64,000 bases of DNA. Source: Pseudomonadota bacterium (lineage in GTDB: Bacteria > Pseudomonadota > Alphaproteobacteria > Rhizobiales > Xanthobacteraceae). The notes under the pieces are model-generated. The model saw only the letters and a list, made by a program, of their open reading frames with translations. It ran no database searches and was not told the origin of the DNA. The translations under genes and the position numbers were made by a program. Positions 16,997-25,718 of the stretch are shown here, in pieces (the first letter of the stretch is position 1; every line of letters begins with the position of its first letter). The DNA is taken from the NCBI GenBank assembly GCA_003576765.1, contig QEVP01000004.1, positions 42,100-106,099 of the forward strand. Reading direction: 5' to 3'.

Positions 16997-18406
16997 TCAC
17001 ACCGAATAGTACATCTCGAACTCGACCGGGTGCGGCGTCATCTCGTAGCGCATCACCTCGGTCATCTTCAGTTCGATGAAGGCGTCGATGAAGTCGTCGT
17101 CGAACACCCCGCCGGCCTTCAGGAAGGCGCGGTCCTTGTCGAGGTTCTCCAGCGCCTCGCGCAGAGAGCCGCACACCGTCGGGATCTGCTTCAGTTCCTC
17201 CTTCGGCAGGTCGTAGAGATCCTTATCCATCGCCGGGCCCGGATCGATGCGGTTCTTGATGCCGTCGAGGCCGGCCATCAGCATCGCCGCGAAGGCGAGA
17301 TAGGGGTTGGCCATCGGGTCGGGGAAGCGGACCTCGACGCGCTTGGCCTTCGGCGAGGTGGTGTAGGGAATGCGGCACGACGCCGAGCGGTTGCGCGCCG
17401 AATAGGCGAGCAGCACCGGCGCCTCATAGCCCGGTACCAGCCGCTTGTAGGAGTTGGTGGAGGGGTTGGTGAAGGCGTTGATGGCCTTGGCGTGCTTGAT
17501 GATGCCGCCGATGTAATAGAGGCAGTTCTCCGAGAGATCGGCGTACTTGTTGCCGGCGAAGGTCGGCTTGCCGTCCTTCCAGATCGACATATGGACGTGC
17601 ATGCCCGAGCCGTTGTCGCCGAACACGGGCTTCGGCATGAAGGTCGCGGTCTTGCCGTACACGTGGGCGACCTGATGGATGCAGTATTTATAGACCTGCA
17701 TCTGGTCGGCCATGTAGGTCAGCGTGTCGAACTTCATGCCGAGTTCGTGCTGGGCAGAAGCGACCTCGTGGTGGTGCTTCTCGACCTTGACGCCCATCCG
17801 CGCCATCGCCGCCAGCATCTCGGTGCGCATGTCCTGGGCCGAGTCCTGCGGCGGCACAGGGAAGTAGCCGCCCTTGTTGCGGACGCGGTGGCCGAGGTTG
17901 CCGCCGGCATATTCGGTGTCGGAGTTGATCGGCAGTTCCGCCGAGTCGAGCTTGAAGCCGGTGCGGTACGGCTCGGCCGAGAAGCGCACGTCGTCGAACA
18001 CGAAGAACTCGGCCTCCGGCCCGACATAGACGGTGTCGCCGACGCCCATGGCGCGCACCTGCGCCTCCGCCTTGCGGGCGATGCCGCGCGGGTCGCGATT
18101 GTAGGGCTCGCCGGTGGTCGGCTCCAGCACGTCGCAGGTGATGACCATGGTGGTCTCGGCGAAGAACGGATCGATTGCCGCCGTCGCCGGGTCCGGCATC
18201 AGGGCCATGTCGGATTCGTTGATCGCCTTCCAGCCGGCGATCGAGGAGCCGTCGAACATGGTGCCTTCGGCGAACATGTCCTCGTCCACCATCGAGACGT
18301 CGAAGGTGACGTGCTGCCACTTGCCGCGCGGATCGGTGAAGCGGAGATCGACATATTTGACATCGTTGTCCTTGATGGATTTCAGGACATCCTGGGCGGT
18401 CGTCAT
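16997..18406 (-). CDS. glnA: Glutamine synthetase type I
   Basis: 469 residues, the standard dodecameric GSI length. Motifs: FDGSSIAGW (beta-Grasp end), [14 protein letters not shown] (metal Glu), [27 protein letters not shown], the ATP site [52 protein letters not shown] and [17 protein letters not shown]. Tyr of KDLYDLP near residue 398 is the adenylylation site, so activity is expected to be controlled by GlnE in answer to GlnB. It condenses glutamate and ammonia with ATP in the cytoplasm. The ATG has AAGAGG about eight bases upstream, and glnB ends 60 bases before it on the same strand, so the two form an operon. Confidence 0.98.
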   Translation of the reverse strand: MTTAQDVLKSIKDNDVKYVDLRFTDPRGKWQHVTFDVSMVDEDMFAEGTMFDGSSIAGWKAINESDMALMPDPATAAIDPFFAETTMVITCDVLEPTTGEPYNRDPRGIARKAEAQVRAMGVGDTVYVGPEAEFFVFDDVRFSAEPYRTGFKLDSAELPINSDTEYAGGNLGHRVRNKGGYFPVPPQDSAQDMRTEMLAAMARMGVKVEKHHHEVASAQHELGMKFDTLTYMADQMQVYKYCIHQVAHVYGKTATFMPKPVFGDNGSGMHVHMSIWKDGKPTFAGNKYADLSENCLYYIGGIIKHAKAINAFTNPSTNSYKRLVPGYEAPVLLAYSARNRSASCRIPYTTSPKAKRVEVRFPDPMANPYLAFAAMLMAGLDGIKNRIDPGPAMDKDLYDLPKEELKQIPTVCGSLREALENLDKDRAFLKAGGVFDDDFIDAFIELKMTEVMRYEMTPHPVEFEMYYSV

Positions 18407-18466
18407 GGCTAACCTCTTAGGTCTTCTGGGCTTGAGCGAACGTCGGTGAAAATCGGGGGGCGGGGA

Positions 18467-18913
<447 letters not shown>

Positions 18914-19028
18914 CTAAAAAACAGGCAGCTCTCCTCCCTTTATCCCTCCTCTGCAGGCGAAGGGGTGGATGGGTGGGTCAAGCCCGTGGATGACCGTCAC
19001 ATGGACATGTCTGACTCCCTTCATCGTC

Positions 19029-19051
19029 ATGGCCGGGTTTATCCCGGCCAT
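19029..19051. repeat. REP-like hairpin
   Basis: ATGGCCGGG (19029-19037) and CCCGGCCAT (19043-19051) around TTTAT. Same stem sequence as the first hairpin of the element at 52022-52044. Confidence 0.75.
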
Positions 19052-19089
19052 CCACGTCTTTCCTAATGAGGTGCTACAAAAAGACATGG

Positions 19090-19148
19090 ATGCCCGCGAC
19101 ATAGGCGTTCGATAGAACGCCGTTCTTGGAACGGCTATGTGCGGGCAT
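19090..19148. repeat. Three-way-junction palindromic element before nnr
   Basis: An outer stem ATGCCCGCGACATAG (19090-19104) with CTATGTGCGGGCAT (19135-19148), one base bulged, encloses two hairpins: GCGTTC/GAACGC (19105-19120, loop GATA) and CGTTC/GAACG (19121-19133, loop TTG). The whole can fold into a compact three-way junction in DNA cruciform or RNA. Its outer stem is a variant of the ATGCCCG-type hairpin seen at 52078-52100. It ends 19 bases before the nnr start codon. Confidence 0.7.
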
Positions 19149-19167
19149 GACGCTGAGCAGGGGCGCC

Positions 19168-20676
19168 ATGGAACTTTTGACCACAGCGGAGATGGCCGAG
19201 GCCGACCGGCTGACGATTGCCGGCGGCACGCCCGGCTTTGCGCTGATGCAGAACGCGGGCCGCGCGGTGGCCGAGGCCGCCGCCGGCCTTGCGGAGGAGG
19301 GCGCCGTGCTGGTCGTCGCCGGGCGCGGCAACAATGGCGGCGATGGGTTTGTCGCGGCCGGCGAGTTGGCCGCGATGGGCCGCGAGGTGAGGGTGGCGCT
19401 GGTCGGCGAGGTGGCCGATCTCAAGGGCGATGCGGCGCGCGCTGCGCAGGCGTGGCGCGGCGAGGTGTTGCCGGGTGACGCCGCCACGGTGGCCCGGGTG
19501 GCCGCGGACGCGGCGCTGGTGATCGATGCGCTGTTCGGCGCCGGGCTCGATCGCGACATCACGGGCGAGGCGCGGGCCGTGATCGAGGCCATCAATGTCA
19601 GCCGTAAGCCGGTGCTGGCGGTCGATCTGCCGAGCGGCGTCAACGGCACGACCGGGGCGGTGATGGGGGTGGCGGTCCAGGCGGCCGAGACCGTCACCTT
19701 CTTCCGCCGCAAGCCGGGGCACTGGCTTTTGCCGGGGCGGTTTCATTGCGGGCGGGTGCGGCTGGCCCAGATCGGCATCGGCGGGGGCGTGCTGGCGGCG
19801 ATCCGACCGGCGACGTTCGAGAACGACCCCGACCTGTGGGAAGGCGCCTTCCCGGTGCCGCAGGCCGGCGGCCACAAATACGGTCGGGGTCACGCCGTCG
19901 TCGTCTCCGGTGGACTGGCCGCGACCGGGGCGGCGCGGCTCGCCGCGCGCGGCGCGCTGCGCGGCGGGGCCGGGCTCGCGACGGTCGCCTCGCCCCCGGA
20001 TGCGCTGGCAGTCAACGCGGCGGCGCTGACCGCGGTGATGGTGCGCGAGGTGGCGAGCCCGGTCGCCTTCGCCGCGCTCCTTGCCGACCCGCGCTTCAAT
20101 GCCTGCGTGGTCGGGCCGGGGGCGGGGGTGGGTGCGCGGACGCGGGATTTTGTGCTGACGGCGTTGTCGGGGCGGCGCGGCGTGGTGCTCGACGCCGATG
20201 CGCTGACCTCGTTCGCCGACGATCCGGCCGCGCTGTTCGCCGCCGTCGCGGCCCATCAGGGGGGCACTGTCCTGACCCCGCACGAGGGCGAGTTTTCACG
20301 TTTATTCAAATATGTATCGGATAAAGATCAACTTCATTCAAAACTTGAGAAGGCGCGTGCCGCGGCGCGCGCGAGCGGCGCCGTGGTGCTGCTCAAGGGG
20401 CCGGATACGGTGGTTGCGGCGCCCGACGGGCGCGCCGCGATTGCCGCCAACGCGCCGCCATGGCTTTCCACCGCCGGCTCCGGCGACGTGCTGGCCGGCA
20501 TGGTCGCCGCGATGCTGGCGCAGGGTATGCCGGCGTTCGAGGCGGCAAGCGCGGCGGTGTGGATGCACGGGGAGGCCGGTCACGAGGCCGGGCCCGGCCT
20601 GATCGCCGAGGACCTGCCCGAGGTGCTGCCGGCGGTGTTCCGCCGGCTCTACGACCGCTTCGGGATCGATTACTGA
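19168..20676 (+). CDS. nnr: Bifunctional NAD(P)H-hydrate repair enzyme (epimerase and ADP/ATP-dependent dehydratase)
   Basis: 502 residues. N-terminal YjeF_N epimerase domain (about 1-215): LLTTAEMAEADRLTI, GRGNNGGDGFVAAGEL, VIDALFGAGLDRDITG, VLAVDLPSGVNGTTG. C-terminal ribokinase-like carbohydrate-kinase domain (about 230-500): GGHKYGRGHAVVVSGG, GAGLATVASP, VGPGAG, LDADALTSF, TPHEGEFSRLF, LLKGPDTVVAAPDG, and the NAPPWLSTAGSGDVLAG dehydratase signature. It repairs hydrated NADH/NADPH. ATG 19168 is chosen because AGGGG lies seven bases upstream; ATG 19147 lies inside the repeat. Codons around 20290-20350 are oddly AT-rich (segment KYVSDKDQLHSKLEK). It ends two bases before the convergent exported protein gene. 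Confidence 0.95.
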   Translation: MELLTTAEMAEADRLTIAGGTPGFALMQNAGRAVAEAAAGLAEEGAVLVVAGRGNNGGDGFVAAGELAAMGREVRVALVGEVADLKGDAARAAQAWRGEVLPGDAATVARVAADAALVIDALFGAGLDRDITGEARAVIEAINVSRKPVLAVDLPSGVNGTTGAVMGVAVQAAETVTFFRRKPGHWLLPGRFHCGRVRLAQIGIGGGVLAAIRPATFENDPDLWEGAFPVPQAGGHKYGRGHAVVVSGGLAATGAARLAARGALRGGAGLATVASPPDALAVNAAALTAVMVREVASPVAFAALLADPRFNACVVGPGAGVGARTRDFVLTALSGRRGVVLDADALTSFADDPAALFAAVAAHQGGTVLTPHEGEFSRLFKYVSDKDQLHSKLEKARAAARASGAVVLLKGPDTVVAAPDGRAAIAANAPPWLSTAGSGDVLAGMVAAMLAQGMPAFEAASAAVWMHGEAGHEAGPGLIAEDLPEVLPAVFRRLYDRFGIDY

Positions 20677-20678
20677 GA

Positions 20679-21953
20679 TCACTCCACGACGTACCAGGAG
20701 GTGCGGCCGGCGGCGTCCCAGGCCGGTTGCCTGACCTCGATGGGAAAACGTCCGGCGTGCTCGGCAAGGAAGGCGACCCGCTCGGTGACCCTGGGCGGCA
20801 CCAGCACGGTATCGAGCCAGAACGGCTTCCAGCCGTCGTCGAGCCGGTCGAGCAGGCGGACGTGGTGGCCGGCGATCTGCACCACGGCCGGCTGCGGGCC
20901 ATCGTTCTTCAGCGCCAGCACGGCGACCTGGCCGCGCCTGAGGGCGAACGCCGGGGCGTTAGCGGGCCGCTCCGCGCCAAGGTCGAGGGTGACGCGCGCG
21001 GCGCGGGCGAGGTCGAGCGTCGCCGGCAGGCCCTCGGCCGGCAGAGGCGCGGGCGGCGGCAGCGGCTCCGGGCGAACCGGGCCGCCCTCCGCGCCGGTCA
21101 ACCGGCCAATGGTATGGAGCCGGGTGCCGTCGTGCAGCAGGATCGGCGTTTCCGCGCCGGGCGCCGTGGCCACGTCAACCAGCGCATCGACGCGGCCGCC
21201 GGGCGGCAGCACGAGCTGGCTGTTGCGGGCGACGAACGGCTCGGCGGGGCGCGAGGCGATGGCCCAGACATAAACCGTCTGATCCGGAATTCTGACTGCG
21301 AAAACAGTTCGCTGAGATCCGTTGATGAAGCGAATCCTCAGGCGTTCATGGGCCCGTGCCGTCAAGTCCGCCGCCGGCATCCGGTTGACTGTGAACACCG
21401 CCGTGGCGTCGCCCGGCGCCTGCCCCGGCAGCACCGCGCGGCCGTCGGCACCGAGGCGCCATTCTTCGATCACCAGCGTCGCCTCGCGGTCGTAGGCACC
21501 GGCCGCCAGCTCCTCGACCACCACCGCAAGCGTTGCCGGCGGCAGCTCCGCGACCGGCTCGACAGTGCAGAAGAGGGTGCCGGCAAAGGCGAGCGGCAGG
21601 GTGAAGGCGGCGCGGCCGCCGGGTGCGACCGGCCCGTTCGCCAGCGCGGCAAGGTCGGGTGCGCCATCGAGGCCGCGCCAGCGCAGGCGGGCGGCGACCG
21701 GCAGGTCGTTGATAAAGGTGGCGTCGACTCCCCCGCCGCGCGGCAGGCGAACGGGGGCCTCGCCGCCGGCCTCGAGCACCGCGACCGGGGTGGCCGGTCC
21801 TTCGGCGCGCAGCTTTGCCGAACCCGGCCGCGCTCGCAGCGTCAGCGGGGCGGCGCCCGGCTGCGCGGCGGCGCGCAGCACCGCCGGCAGGGTCAGCGCA
21901 CCGGCTGCGGCGACAAGCAGCGTGCGGCGGGTCAGCGGGCGGGTCAGGATCAT
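20679..21953 (-). CDS. Tat-exported multicopper-oxidase-fold protein lacking copper ligands (FtsP/SufI-like)
   Basis: 424 residues. A twin-arginine-like signal (RPLTRRTLLVAAAGALTLPAVLRA) begins at the N-terminus, so periplasmic export folded is likely. Three cupredoxin-type regions follow (about 35-150, 155-290, 320-424) with MCO landmarks such as FINDLPVAARLRWRG, AGTLFC, LRIRFINGSQ and FWLDTVLVPPRVTERVAFLAEHAGRFPIEV. The ligand motifs are gone: the HWHG position reads RLRWRG, the HSH position CTV, and the C-terminal HCHxxxH is absent. That is the situation of E. coli FtsP/SufI, a Tat substrate that stabilises the divisome. Laccase activity is therefore unlikely. Role inferred only from fold and export signal. 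Confidence 0.75.
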   Translation of the reverse strand: MILTRPLTRRTLLVAAAGALTLPAVLRAAAQPGAAPLTLRARPGSAKLRAEGPATPVAVLEAGGEAPVRLPRGGGVDATFINDLPVAARLRWRGLDGAPDLAALANGPVAPGGRAAFTLPLAFAGTLFCTVEPVAELPPATLAVVVEELAAGAYDREATLVIEEWRLGADGRAVLPGQAPGDATAVFTVNRMPAADLTARAHERLRIRFINGSQRTVFAVRIPDQTVYVWAIASRPAEPFVARNSQLVLPPGGRVDALVDVATAPGAETPILLHDGTRLHTIGRLTGAEGGPVRPEPLPPPAPLPAEGLPATLDLARAARVTLDLGAERPANAPAFALRRGQVAVLALKNDGPQPAVVQIAGHHVRLLDRLDDGWKPFWLDTVLVPPRVTERVAFLAEHAGRFPIEVRQPAWDAAGRTSWYVVE

Positions 21954-22035
21954 GGCAGGCTTTCGAGCATGGCGGGTGAGCGATTGTCCGGGGCTTGAAG
22001 GTGCGGCGAAGTCTGGCAGTCGGAGATGGCATTTT

Positions 22036-22065
22036 TTGCCGCGAACGGCGCCGCCATGGTATAGC
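22036..22065 (+). promoter_or_regulatory. Promoter of tRNA-Leu
   Basis: TTGCCG (22036-22041), 18 bases, TATAGC (22060-22065). Predicted start near 22072, about 27 bases before the mature tRNA 5' end. Confidence 0.6.
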
Positions 22066-22098
22066 CCGCCGCTTGCGGCGTCGCGGCCTTGGCCGCTT

Positions 22099-22183
22099 GC
22101 GGGCGTGGCGGAACTGGTAGACGCGCCGGATTTAGGTTCCGGTGACGAAAGTTGTGGGGGTTCGAGTCCCTCCGCCCGCACCA
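22099..22183 (+). tRNA. tRNA-Leu (anticodon UAG)
   Basis: 85 bases with an encoded CCA. Acceptor stem GCGGGCG/CGCCCGC, anticodon stem CCGGA/TCCGG around TTTAGGT (anticodon TAG, reads CUN leucine codons), a type-II variable arm (GTGACGAAAGTTGT region) and T arm with GGTTCGAGTCC. Discriminator A and long variable arm fit leucine. Confidence 0.95.
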
Positions 22184-22239
22184 CCTCGCGCCGTGTCATG
22201 TGGCTGCTTCGCCGGGCCGGACCATGGCGGCCTGCGCCG

Positions 22240-23214
22240 TCACGCCAGCGGGCGCAGCGCTGCCGCCTCCGACAACAGCCAGCGGTGCAGCATGGCGACC
22301 TCCGGCACCTTGAGCCGTGCGTCCGGCACCAGCAGATAGTAGCTGCCCGCGCTCGGCAGCGTCGCCTCGATCGGGCGATGCAGCCGCGACGCCTCCTTGT
22401 AGAGCGCCAGAATGATCCGCGGAATGATGGCGATCCCTTGCCCATGCAGCGCCGCCTCGATCGACATGAAGAAATGTCCGAATTCGAGGGTTCGGTCGGC
22501 GCGGGGCAATTTTGTCACGCCGTGCCCGCGCAGCCAGTCGTTCCAGGCGAAGCGGCGCGTCGAAGTGTGGATCAGGGGATAGTGCAACAGGTCCTTCGCC
22601 TCCTTGATGCGCCGCCGCCCGAGCAGGGTCGGCGCGCAGACCGGCACCAGCACGTCGGGAAACAGTTCGTCGGCGCGCACGCCGTCCCAGTTCTCCACCA
22701 TCGTATGCTCGATACGTGGCCGCGCCTCAACCGCCGTCCGCGCGCCCGGCAACCGTCCGACGCGGATGGCGATGTCGATATGGCCGTCGGAGAGATCGAC
22801 GGGATCGAGCGAGGCCACGATCCGCACGTCGATGTGGCGGTCGTGTTTGATGAACTCATGCAGCCGCGGCATGATCCACCGTGAGGTCAGCGTCGGCAGT
22901 GCCGACAGCAACAGCGTCTTGCGGCGCGGCGGCTCCTTGATCCGCACCACCGCCTGCTCGACGAGATCGAGCGCCTCACGCACGGCCTGAAACAGCCGCT
23001 CGCCTTCCTTGGTGAGATGCACCTGCCGCGTCTTGCGCACGAACAGCGCCACGCCGAGGCTGAGTTCCAGCGTCTTGATCTGGCGGCTGACAGCGCCTTC
23101 CGTCAGTTGCAGTTCGTTGGCCGCGTCGCGAAACGACATATGCCGCGCCGCCGCCTCGAAACCGCGCAGGCTGCCGAGCGGCGGCAAACGACGCTTGCCC
23201 TGATGCCTCTTCAT
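22240..23214 (-). CDS. LysR-family transcriptional regulator (GcvA-like)
   Basis: 324 residues from ATG 23214. Winged helix-turn-helix at the N-terminus: LPPLGSLRGFEAAARHMSFRDAANELQLTEGAVSRQIKTLELSLGVALFVRKTRQVHLTKEGERLF, the GcvA-type sequence. The C-terminal periplasmic-binding-like effector domain (about 95-300) contains LSALPTLTSRWIMPRLHEF, VRIVASLDPVDLSDGHIDIAIRVGRL and FGHFFMSIEAALHGQGIAIIPR. It probably controls the divergent nadX-like operon and itself. An upstream ATG at 23262 is possible, but it sits inside the palindrome TGAGATTTTCTCA, which looks like the operator. The co-inducer is unknown. Confidence 0.9.
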   Translation of the reverse strand: MKRHQGKRRLPPLGSLRGFEAAARHMSFRDAANELQLTEGAVSRQIKTLELSLGVALFVRKTRQVHLTKEGERLFQAVREALDLVEQAVVRIKEPPRRKTLLLSALPTLTSRWIMPRLHEFIKHDRHIDVRIVASLDPVDLSDGHIDIAIRVGRLPGARTAVEARPRIEHTMVENWDGVRADELFPDVLVPVCAPTLLGRRRIKEAKDLLHYPLIHTSTRRFAWNDWLRGHGVTKLPRADRTLEFGHFFMSIEAALHGQGIAIIPRIILALYKEASRLHRPIEATLPSAGSYYLLVPDARLKVPEVAMLHRWLLSEAAALRPLA

Positions 23215-23261
23215 TGGCGCCCACGCTTTCGGGCGAGGCCCGGAGGGGACGTCGCCATACA

Positions 23262-23274
23262 TGAGATTTTCTCA
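23262..23274. promoter_or_regulatory. Candidate LysR operator (T-N11-A dyad)
   Basis: TGAGATTTTCTCA is a perfect 13-base dyad with the T-N11-A form typical of LysR binding boxes. It lies between the LysR gene and the divergent operon start, 76-88 bases before the nadX-like gene. Confidence 0.55.
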
Positions 23275-23361
23275 AGCATAGGGGAATTTATCTCGTTTGT
23301 CGAGGCAGCCGCCCGCGGCCTAGCGTGTCGGCGTGACGAGCGGAATCGAGTGAACCAGGAC

Positions 23362-24192
23362 ATGACTGAGACAGTAAGCAGCGATCATGCCCCGACGCGG
23401 GTGGCTATTGTCGGCCTCGGGCCGATCGGCCGCACGGTGGCGCAGGCGCTGGACGAGGGGATCGACGGACTGACGCTGAGCGCGGTGGCTGTCAGCAATC
23501 CCGACAAGCATCGCGACTTCCTGGCCGGGCTGAAGCGGCCGCCGGCCATTCGTGCCATCGACGAACTGGCGGATGTCGCCGATCTCGTCATCGAATGTGC
23601 GCCGAGCCATCTCGTCGAATCCATCGTCGGGCCGTTCGTCAGCCGCGGCAAGACCGCCATCGTGCTGAGCGCCGGCGCACTGCTCAGCCACGACGACCTG
23701 ATTGCGCTGGCGCGGAAGCATCGCGGCCAGATCGTGGTGCCGACCGGCGCGCTGATCGGTCTCGATGCGGTGACGGCGGCGGCCGAAGGCACGATCAAGT
23801 CGGTGCGCATGGTGTCGCGCAAGCCGGTGCGCGGCTTTGCCGGCGCCCCCTACATCATCGAGAACGGCATCGAGATCGAGAACATCACGGCGCCGAAGAA
23901 AATCTTCGAGGGCAGCGCCCGCGAGGCCGCGAAGGGTTTTCCGGCCAACCTCAACGTCGCGGTCGCGCTGTCGCTGGCCGGCATCGGGCCGGACCGCACG
24001 GTGCTCGAAGTCTGGGCCGATCCCGCTGCGACGCGCAACCAGCACCGCATCGAGGTCGATGCGGATTCGGCGAGCTTCTCGATGGCCATCGAGAACATCC
24101 CTTCCGACAACCCCAAGACAGGCCGCATCACCGCGCTGTCGGTGATCGCCTTCCTGCGCAAGCAGCGCGCGCCGCTGCGCGTCGGCACCTGA
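23362..24192 (+). CDS. Aspartate dehydrogenase-like (NadX family) NAD(P)-dependent enzyme
   Basis: 276 residues from ATG 23362; a GTG at 23350 in frame is equally possible. Rossmann start RVAIVGLGPIGRTVAQAL, then VIECAPSHLVES, IVLSAGALL, IVVPTGALIGLDAV, and the C-terminal NadX block KGFPANLNVAVALSLAGIGPDRT, VWADPAATRNQHRIEVDADSASF and ENIPSDNPKTGRITALSVIAFLR. Family members oxidatively deaminate L-aspartate to iminoaspartate/oxaloacetate with NAD(P)+. It is not next to nadA/nadC, so a catabolic rather than NAD-synthesis role is likely. First gene of a tight operon running to the amidase at 31666; divergent LysR regulator. Confidence 0.85.
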   Translation: MTETVSSDHAPTRVAIVGLGPIGRTVAQALDEGIDGLTLSAVAVSNPDKHRDFLAGLKRPPAIRAIDELADVADLVIECAPSHLVESIVGPFVSRGKTAIVLSAGALLSHDDLIALARKHRGQIVVPTGALIGLDAVTAAAEGTIKSVRMVSRKPVRGFAGAPYIIENGIEIENITAPKKIFEGSAREAAKGFPANLNVAVALSLAGIGPDRTVLEVWADPAATRNQHRIEVDADSASFSMAIENIPSDNPKTGRITALSVIAFLRKQRAPLRVGT

Positions 24193-24209
24193 CCACGAGG
24201 AACGATACG

Positions 24210-24995
24210 ATGGATCTCGGCATCAAAGGCTCTACCGCACTGGTGCTCGGCGCCGGCGGCGGACTTGGCGGCGCCATCGCGCGCGCACTCGCCCGCGAGG
24301 GCGCGACGCTTGCCATCGCCGACGTCGATGGCGCTGCGCTCGAAGCGACGGCGGCGGCCATCGCCGCGGCCGGCGGCAGCGCGCAAGCCTTCGTCTGGGA
24401 TATCGTCCATACCAGCGGGCCTGAGAGCCGGCTCGACGATATTCTCGCGGCCACCGGCGGCATCGATATTCTTGTCAACAACACCGGCGGGCCGCCGCCG
24501 TCGCCGATCTCCGGCGTTGCGGTTGCCGACTGGCGCAAGCAGTTCGAGGCCATGGTGCTGTCGGTGATCGCCATCACCGACGCGGTGCTGCCCGGTATGC
24601 GCGAACGCCGCTTCGGCCGCATCATTACCAGCGCCTCGTCGGGCGTGATCGCGCCCATTCCCAATCTCGGGCTGTCGAACGCGCTGCGCTCGACGCTGGT
24701 CGGCTGGTCGAAGACGCTGGCGCGCGAAGTGGCGCCCGACAACATCACCTCGAACATCATCGTGCCGGGCCGGATCGCCACCGCCCGCATCAAGGCGCTC
24801 GATGCCGCCAAGGCCAAGCGGGAGAACCGCGCGGTCGAGGACGTGCGGGCCGAGAGCCTCGCCGCGATCCCGATGGGCCGCTACGGCGATCCTGAGGAAT
24901 ATGCCGACGCGGTGGCATTCCTCGCCAGTCGCCGCGCCTCCTACATCACCGGCTCCATCGTCCGCGTCGATGGCGGCTACATCGCCAACGTGTGA
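24210..24995 (+). CDS. SDR-family protein without the catalytic Tyr-Lys pair
   Basis: 261 residues with a good SDR frame: cofactor loop VLGAGGGLGGAIARAL, DVDGAALEATAAAI (Asp suggests NAD(H)), ILVNNTGGPP, IITSASSGVI and the C-terminal YITGSIVRVDGGYIAN. At the active site, where YxxxK is expected after the Ser, the sequence reads LGLSNALRSTLVGW, so both Tyr and Lys are missing. This is a recurrent SDR subgroup with NxxLR-type sequence and unclear chemistry. It may use another proton donor or act as a dehydratase or binding protein. 17 bases after the nadX-like gene. Confidence 0.85.
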   Translation: MDLGIKGSTALVLGAGGGLGGAIARALAREGATLAIADVDGAALEATAAAIAAAGGSAQAFVWDIVHTSGPESRLDDILAATGGIDILVNNTGGPPPSPISGVAVADWRKQFEAMVLSVIAITDAVLPGMRERRFGRIITSASSGVIAPIPNLGLSNALRSTLVGWSKTLAREVAPDNITSNIIVPGRIATARIKALDAAKAKRENRAVEDVRAESLAAIPMGRYGDPEEYADAVAFLASRRASYITGSIVRVDGGYIANV

Positions 24996-25002
24996 GGGTG
25001 AC

Positions 25003-25677
25003 ATGAATCAGGACAGCAAAGACTCCATCCGCGCCCGCTACCGCGAGGTCGACACCTCCAACGTCGCCGACGTGCTCGATACGCTCGGCTACTTCGATCA
25101 GGGGCTGCATTCGGATTTCGCCCCTTACCCGGCTGACGGCGGCAAGCTCGCCGGCTTCGCCTACACCATTCGCGGCCAGATGACGCCGTATCCGCAGGGC
25201 GGCGATGCCGAGAAGATGCAGGCGTGCCAGGGCATCGGCGCCGGCGAAATCTCGGTGTGGTCCGGCGACGGCGAGGGCATCTGCTATTTCGGCGAACTGA
25301 TCGCGCTTGGCATGCAGGAGCGCGGCTCGGTCGGGGCGCTGGTCGATGGCGGCATCCGCGACGTGCGCTGGATCAGGGAGTGCGGCTACCCGGTCTATGC
25401 CCGCTATCGCACGCCGGTGCAGTCGATCGGCCGCTGGAAGGTCAACGCGCACCAGGTGCCGGTCAAGCTGCGCGGCGCCACCAGCCGCTTCGTCGAGGTC
25501 GCGCCCGGCGATTTCATCCTCGGCGACGAGGATGGCGTGATCGTCATCCCCGCGGCGCTGGTGGAGAAGGTGCTGGTGGAAGCGGAGAAGCTGACCCGCA
25601 CCGAAGTCAGCATCCGGCAGGAACTGTCGCAAGGGTTGTCGCTTGCCGACGCGCTGAAGAAGTTCGGACACGTCTAA
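25003..25677 (+). CDS. RraA-family protein (4-hydroxy-2-oxo acid aldolase / oxaloacetate decarboxylase-like)
   Basis: 224 residues. RraA fold with VDTSNVADVLDTLGY, the turn GSVGALVDGGIRDVRWIRECGYPVYARYRTP (the G-x-R-D motif used to bind the 2-oxo acid and divalent metal in HMG/CHA aldolases), and VAPGDFILGDEDGVIVIPAALVEKVL. Enzymatic members cleave 4-hydroxy-4-methyl-2-oxoglutarate or related acids and decarboxylate oxaloacetate. In this operon a lyase role is more likely than RNase E inhibition. Start ATG 25003 with GAGGGTG upstream, seven bases after the SDR stop. Confidence 0.88.
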   Translation: MNQDSKDSIRARYREVDTSNVADVLDTLGYFDQGLHSDFAPYPADGGKLAGFAYTIRGQMTPYPQGGDAEKMQACQGIGAGEISVWSGDGEGICYFGELIALGMQERGSVGALVDGGIRDVRWIRECGYPVYARYRTPVQSIGRWKVNAHQVPVKLRGATSRFVEVAPGDFILGDEDGVIVIPAALVEKVLVEAEKLTRTEVSIRQELSQGLSLADALKKFGHV

Positions 25678-25718
25678 GCCAAACTGGGAAGAAAACAGCT
25701 AACCCTTAAGGAGACGCC

